Of a stretch of 64,000 nucleotides of DNA, positions 59,362-64,000 are shown one piece after another. The stretch covers positions 3,684,242 to 3,748,241 of the forward strand of contig JAEMBT020000009.1 of assembly GCA_018873245.2 (NCBI GenBank). The letters are read 5' to 3'. Below the pieces are notes generated by a model, which had not been told where the DNA came from, ran no database searches, and was given only the letters and a program-made list of their open reading frames with translations. Positions within the stretch are counted from its first letter, which is position 1; each line of letters opens with the position of its first letter. A program made the position numbers and the translations under genes. This DNA is from Archegozetes longisetosus. Lineage: Eukaryota; Arthropoda; Arachnida; Sarcoptiformes; Trhypochthoniidae.

Positions 59362-59672
59362 TCTCTTATTATATTCTTGTTTATGAAAAACTTGGTAAAA
59401 AGTTTAAGTATTTTTGATAAGAAAATAATTTAATTTATAAACTATTTCAGATAAACATTGAATTTTTATAATAAAAACCTTTTAGATTTTGCTGTAAGCC
59501 ACAGTTTATCTGTGAGTATAGGTAAACTCATTTTAACAAATTGTTGCGAAAAATTTCAAATTTTATCAAACTTATTCAACATAAGTAATTTTCAATATAA
59601 TATTTTAAGATACATTCATTTTTTAATTGATTTATATTGGAATACTCTTAAATATTGTTCAGCTCATCAAAG

Positions 59673-59789
59673 TTAATCTCCATTCGATGAGTTACTCATT
59701 ACATTAGCAGAAGTACTTTTGTCCATAAGTGCATATCTGGCTCTTCTATTGTTATAAAGTAGTAATTTATAGACAAAAATAAGGAACCC
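59673..59789 (-). CDS. Gene 3: TM7 end and C-terminal tail exon
   Basis: GFLIFVYKLLLYNNRRARYA, Ser/Asn-rich tail ending SSNGD, TAA at 59673-59675. Confidence 0.88.
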   Translation of the reverse strand, partial: GFLIFVYKLLLYNNRRARYALMDKSTSANVMSNSSNGD

Positions 59790-62700
59790 CTAAAAGTTAA
59801 ATTAATGAAAAGTATTCTAATTATTTGTGTATTTTATGAAGACTAAAATCAAAACTGATTTGCACGTTATTCAAAGACTTACTTGTGATCCATTCAAAAC
59901 GATAAATGTACGAGAAATAAAGACGGAATAAGAGCTCCATTTTTGAATATAGAACAAGAAGAGAAACCAGGTTATTCCCAAATTCACAGAAAGTAAAAAG
60001 AAAGTTATAGTCTGTTTGGATTTCGATCTGAATTTTGCTGTTTTTTGTTTTGTATTCATTTTGATGATTTTATTCAATAAAACGATCACAACATACAAAT
60101 TGATAAGAATGACAGCTATTATTGGACCTGGAATATAAAAAAATTCAGTCAAAACATATATAATATCTTTAGGACTTAAAAACTTGCCAACAAAAACCCA
60201 GATATGATTCGGATGTTTATTGGACGATATCCAACAACTATTAAACATATTTTAGTTAAATTCTAATGCCTTTGAAATATTGAATAGCTTACAAATAATA
60301 GTCGACTTCATTCACGTCGAAAATAACATAATCTTCAGTGAAGTAAATGACCAAATGCGAAAACGCTATAATAAAAAGAGGCACTCCATATCCAAATATG
60401 AATGAATATTGAATACTAGTATGTGGTTTAAAGACTGAGATAATCATTCTATAGATATGCAGTCCTTCGATAAGCATCCATGAAAACGATGCCAACAGTG
60501 AATACAATAATAGAGCAGAAAATAATTTGCATATCCACTGAAATAAAATTAACAGTCAAATGAATAAATTAAAAGTCACTTATCAGTCCATCAAGTACAA
60601 GTACAAGCACTTGATTAATTTATGAAGTTAATCTTAAAATTACCAAACCTTTGGTTCAATATCTATTTGATCCATTCCGAAAATAATAAGTAAATCAGAG
60701 ATTATCAAACAGATACACAGATTGATAGTTATTAAATTTCTTTTATCTTTCAATTTATCAAATAATGTTCGATTCATTTTATCCTTTGTGAGCGACAGCA
60801 GCAAAATAGTTAGAACCAGAAAAATAACTGAAATTGCACAACAAATAACAGTTAAGTTTGATTCAAAAGTATTGTTGTCTTCTGTTGTATCCATAAGTGC
60901 AGCGAAGTTTGTCAAATGATCGCATTCACAGACTGTCTCATAACGATCAGATTCTCTCTGAATTAATTGACATCCTTCTGAAGACCACTCATTCTTAGAA
61001 AAATCCCAAAAAACACAATCTATTCTGTCTCCAAATTCAAGTCTACGGTTATTCTTTAATCTGAAAATTTATTAAAATTAATTTTTACTCAATTATTTAA
61101 TCACTTATGAAACTTCGAATTCATACCTCATTTTAACCTTTCTGTGATTACTTATTGGGTTTGTTTTATTGTTATTTGTTAGGCTAAAAGCAATTATTTT
61201 AGTGTTGATCATTTGATTTTCATTCATACCTCCCAACAAATAATTATCCAATTGATCAATAAGTGAAGCAACAGAAGAATTATTACATGTATTTGTTGTT
61301 TCTATATCCAAACCAATCGGTATTGTGATTGAAGATCCATTAGCTTTGAAATCAATTTGTTGTTCAGGTTTAATCAAATAAGTCTCAACAATAATATTTT
61401 TTGTTAAAAGTGTTTCCTTTGTCTGACTATTGTTCAAATTGCAACTAAGGATGAATGAAGAGTATTGAATATTTATCAAAACTTGTGATGCGATTTCGGT
61501 TTTTTCATATTGAGTGGCATTATTCCAGGCCTTGTTTTGGTCAATTAAATTGTTAAATACATTTATGAAACCTTTTGTAATATTTGTTGCAACGGTTAAA
61601 CTAATGTCAGAAACGTTTTCATTAACGATTTGGTGCAATTTCTCGACAATAAACATAACATTTTTTATTCCTTCACTAGAAGTTATAGAACTATTAGTTT
61701 CAGTGCCATTATTCATAGTTTCGAGAATATCAGTGACTTCTTCAGTACTATTTATTTTGTCGATGTTATGAACAATGTCATTGATCCAACATTCACTGAC
61801 ATCTGGTCCATTTGGATCGAATTTTCCATTTGATAAACACAACCATTTCATAAATCCCTTACCATTAGAACAGTTGGCAATAGAATACTCTCCTTGATAT
61901 ACAGGTGGCCAAATCGTTGTGTCATTATCGTTACCCTCATGACTACACATAACTGGAGGTTTGGTTGTTGTTGGAGTTGTCGTTGGGGTTGTTGTTGGGG
62001 TTGTTGTTGGAGTTGTTGTTGGGGTTGTCGTTGGGGTCGTTGTTGGGGTTGTTGTTGGGGTTGTTGTTGGGGTCGTTGTTGGGGTCGTTGTTGGGGTTGT
62101 TGTTGGGGTTGTTGTTGGAGTTGTCGTTGGAATAGTTGTTGGAGTTGTCGTTGGAATTGTTGTTGGAGTTGTCGTTGGAGTTGTTGTTGGAGTTGTTGTT
62201 GGGGTTGTTGTTGGAGTTGTCGTTGGAATTGTTGTTGGAGTTGTCGTTGGAGTTGTTGTTGGGGTTGTTGTTGGGGTTGTTGTTGGAGTTGTCGTTGGGG
62301 TTGTTGTTGGGGTTGTCGTTGGAGTTGTTGTTGGGGTTGTCGTTGGGGTCGTTGTTGGGGTTGTTGTTGGGGTTGTTGTTGGGGTTGTTGTTGGAGTTGT
62401 CGTTGGAATAGTTGTTGGAGTTGTCGTTGGAATTGTTGTTGGAGTTGTCGTTGGAGTTGTTGTTGGGGTTGTTGGAGTTGTCGTTGGGGTTGTTGTTGGG
62501 GTTGTTGTTGGAGTTGTCGTTGGAATTGTTGTTGGAGTTGTCGTTGGGGTTGTTGTTGGAATTGTTGTTGGAGTTGTCGTTGGAATTGTTGTTGGAGTTG
62601 TTTGGGTTGTTGTTGGGGTTGTTGGAATTGTTGTTGGAGTTGTTGAAGTTGTTGTCAGAGTTGTTGTTTGCGTATTAGTACTTATTGAATTAGTTGTCGA

Positions 62701-64000
62701 ACCAGTTGCGACAAGACAGTTGTCGGGTTTAATTCCCTATTAATTAATTTTGATTAGCTACTTATTATCAGAAATGAATTATTCATAATTACTGGATATT
62801 GATCGCAAACTGATAATAATAAATCATTTTCAGCTGACGTACTGTGCTGATCGTTTACTGTAACCCATGGGTCTGATTGAAAAACAAGTTAGGAGGTTAT
62901 TATTTTCAAATGAGGTTATAATGGTTATCAAAAGCTATCGAATGGCTTTTCAAAACATATCAAAAACTTATCAAATGGTTATTAAGAATAAAAGTTTTGT
63001 ACAATAAGTCGAGCTTGCAGTCATTGTTTTGTCGCGCATTTTCAAGTAGACATCAATGTACTCCTGAGTGTTCTGAGTGGCGCAAACATTGATTTCAGGC
63101 CATGAATCGAGAAACCAGACATTGTTGGCACATTTTTAGCAGCCTCAGAAGAATTTGAATTCCAATCATCGTTATCAAAGAAGCACATAATGAATTCAGA
63201 GATATGTAGCAGTCCTTTGGGCTCATTTAAGTGTTTATCAATTGCACAGGCCTATAACGAATGAATAATGATTGGGATATAATTGAAGAATTATCGGAAG
63301 TTAAGTGAAAAATAAATAGAATTAAATATAGAATGGAACAACGAAAAGAATATATTTACATGTATTCTATTGATAAAGCATTCATTGGGACCACTGCACG
63401 TGAACGGTTGATCAGTATTATTGGCATCATATTTAGTACTACCCCATGGAATAAAGGCTGTACTTATTATCTGCTGAAGTGATGTCGCTCGTGTTGGAGT
63501 CGATTCCACGTAGAATTGCTTCAGTTGGTTCACTATCCAATTGCGTGAATTATCATCAGCTGAGTAATAAAGTCCTACTTTCACTGAGTCGTCCGGTAAA
63601 GTTGAACAAATTGGTGGATGAACAGGCTTTGGATTGAATTGATTTTAGAATTTTTAAAAATTAAATTTAAATCTCATAGGTTTAAACTTGCTTGAGCAGA
63701 AATCTTACCCAATATGCGTCACAAATGGTTCGAATGAAATTAGTTTCTGAATCGTAATTGTAGATGTTGTTAATTGTAACCCATGGGACATGATCTAAAG
63801 GTGGACTCAATGCCTCAGTCTTAATGGCTATTTGTGTGTACAGCTCAGTTCCATCAGGTCCATGAGCGCAACCATCAATTAGTCTCCAATAATCGCCTTC
63901 AAAAACATTATTAAGACATTGTTCGGCATTAGTGATTGAGTCAGATAAATTTCTATTGAAGACACATAAGAAGAATTTAATAGTTTTCAAACGACTCTCA
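59673..64000 (-). CDS. Gene 3: GILT-domain adhesion GPCR, 3' part (partial at right edge)
   Basis: Exons: (64000)-63709, 63626-63360, 63251-63003, 62872-62793, 62736-61127, 61060-60649, 60537-60293, 60237-60188, 60127-59883, 59789-59673. It encodes GILT domain 8B (partial), domain 9, a long T/P stalk, HormR, GAIN, GPS, 7TM and a tail; from the stalk exon to the stop is 892 residues. Only 56 bp separate the last GILT exon from the stalk exon, which ties ectodomain and receptor into one transcript. Phases match gene 2 throughout. Oddities: a one-base deletion in a T5 run (63133-63137) in domain 9B, and a GC-AG intron at 60128-60187. It is the best candidate for a functional copy in the window. 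Confidence 0.85.
59883..60127 (-). CDS. Gene 3: TM5 and TM6 exon
   Basis: GPIIAVILINLYVVIVLLNK, KQKTAKFRSKSKQ, FFLLSVNLGITWFLFLF, IVLNGSQ. If the 60-nt GC-AG intron is retained, 20 residues are added in frame before TM5. Confidence 0.88.
60188..60237 (-). CDS. Gene 3: extracellular loop 2 microexon
   Basis: 50 nt: FCWISSNKHPNHIWVFV. It is followed by GCAAGT rather than GTAAGT, i.e. a GC-AG intron. Confidence 0.78.
60293..60537 (-). CDS. Gene 3: TM3 and TM4 exon
   Basis: CKLFSALLLYSLLASFSWM, LIEGLHIYRM, IFGYGVPLFIIAFSHLVIY. Phase 0 in, 2 out. Confidence 0.9.
60649..61060 (-). CDS. Gene 3: GPS, TM1 and TM2 exon
   Basis: RLEFGDRIDCVFWDFSKNEW, CECDHLTNFAALM (intact HLT cleavage site), TM1 FLVLTILLLSL, TM2 LITINLCICLIISDLLII. 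Confidence 0.9.
61127..62736 (-). CDS. Gene 3: stalk, HormR and GAIN exon
   Basis: Starts GIKPDNC, then a stalk of about 260 residues made mostly of PTTT units (12-bp repeats). HormR follows (CSHEGND, QGEYSIANCSNG, KWLCLSNGKFDPNG, SECW), then a GAIN region very like gene 2. Ends KVKM, phase 2. The stalk is some 200 residues longer than in gene 2. Confidence 0.87.
61960..62660 (-). repeat. 12-bp coding minisatellite (PTTT)n of the stalk
   Basis: About 55-60 degenerate copies of GTTGTTGTTGGG/A (plus strand), interspersed with GTTGTCGTTGGA variants. The period is a multiple of three, so copy-number change keeps the frame. Confidence 0.9.
62793..62872 (-). CDS. Gene 3: GILT domain 9B exon, second part
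   Basis: 80 nt: YPWVTVNDQHS ... VCDQYP, then GTAATT. Ends 56 bp before the stalk exon. Confidence 0.8.
63003..63251 (-). CDS. Gene 3: GILT domain 9B exon, first part, with a one-base deletion
   Basis: ACAIDKHLNEPKG, FIMCFFDND. One base is missing at the T5 run 63133-63137 (249 nt against 250 in gene 2), breaking the frame before the NVWFLD segment. Possible assembly error. Confidence 0.72.
63360..63626 (-). CDS. Gene 3: GILT domain 9A exon
   Basis: 89 codons: PVHPPIC, VGLYYSADDNSRNW, FTCSGPNECFINRIH, intact GTAAAT donor. No CxxC. Confidence 0.82.
63709..64000 (-). CDS. Gene 3: GILT domain 8B exon, partial
   Basis: ESRLKTIKFFLCVFNRN, LIDGCAHGPDG, HVPWVTINN, ICDAYW, GTAAGA donor. The exon continues off the right edge. 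Confidence 0.82.

Noticed and set aside
59871..60248. Single uninterrupted TM5-TM6 exon in gene 3
   Set aside because: The open frame crosses a 60-bp segment that is a clear GT-AG intron with stops in gene 2; the gene 3 donor is GC, so a GC-AG intron is more likely.
61894..62743. Long plus-strand open frames of Val/Gly, Trp/Gly/Cys or Leu/Glu repeats
   Set aside because: Shadows of the minus-strand (PTTT)n stalk minisatellite; the minus frame joins conserved HormR and GPS sequence with matching splice sites.

Overview
The window is AT-rich nuclear DNA of an invertebrate animal. It has many short GT..AG introns (about 55-110 bp inside the genes), a tRNA-derived SINE, a 5'-truncated LINE, and many mariner, Tc1, pogo and hAT-type DNA transposons and foldback elements. 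A short interstitial (CCTAA)n run at 38941-38969 matches the arthropod telomere motif TTAGG, so an arthropod is my best guess. This is weak evidence and I cannot name a species.

All host coding sequence lies on the minus strand and belongs to one tandemly duplicated gene family. Reassembling exons by splice site and phase gives one architecture: signal peptide, nine tandem GILT-like (gamma-interferon-inducible lysosomal thiol reductase family) domains, a Thr/Pro-rich mucin-like stalk, a hormone-receptor (HormR) motif, a GAIN domain ending in an autoproteolytic GPS site (CDHLT), seven transmembrane helices and a short tail. This is an adhesion-type GPCR with a giant GILT ectodomain. Gene 1 (9128 down to 121) shows exons 1-11, and its receptor half lies off the left edge. 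Gene 2 (46859 down to 31634) is present end to end: 19 GILT-region exons including exon 1 (the ninth domain's second exon is split in two) and six receptor exons, about 2,580 codons. Gene 3 (64000 down to 59673) enters from the right edge in GILT domain 8 and runs to its stop codon. In gene 3 the last GILT exon and the stalk exon are only 56 bp apart, which is the strongest evidence that the two halves form one transcript.

Each GILT domain is encoded by an A exon (N-terminal thioredoxin-fold half) and a B exon (C-terminal half). Both begin and end in phase 0. The family Cys signature (C-x2-G-x3-C-x2-N-x4-C) straddles the A/B junction. None of the nine A exons keeps the redox CxxC after the YYE motif, so the domains look like binding or structural modules rather than reductases.

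Gene 2 is broken in its GILT half: two nonsense codons, a solo-LTR-like insertion in exon 4 and a lost splice donor after domain 9A. Its HormR-GAIN-7TM half is fully open. Genes 1 and 3 each show one single-base frameshift next to a homopolymer, which could be an assembly error.

Layout: 1-9.13 kb gene 1; 9.13-31.6 kb intergenic transposon-rich DNA with a receptor pseudogene relic at 28.6-29.6 kb; 31.6-46.9 kb gene 2; 46.9-59.7 kb intergenic DNA, a diverged duplicate of parts of 9-31 kb with its own receptor relic at 57.35-58.2 kb; 59.7-64 kb gene 3. The window is thus a tandem segmental duplication array. No rRNA, functional tRNA or CRISPR array was seen.
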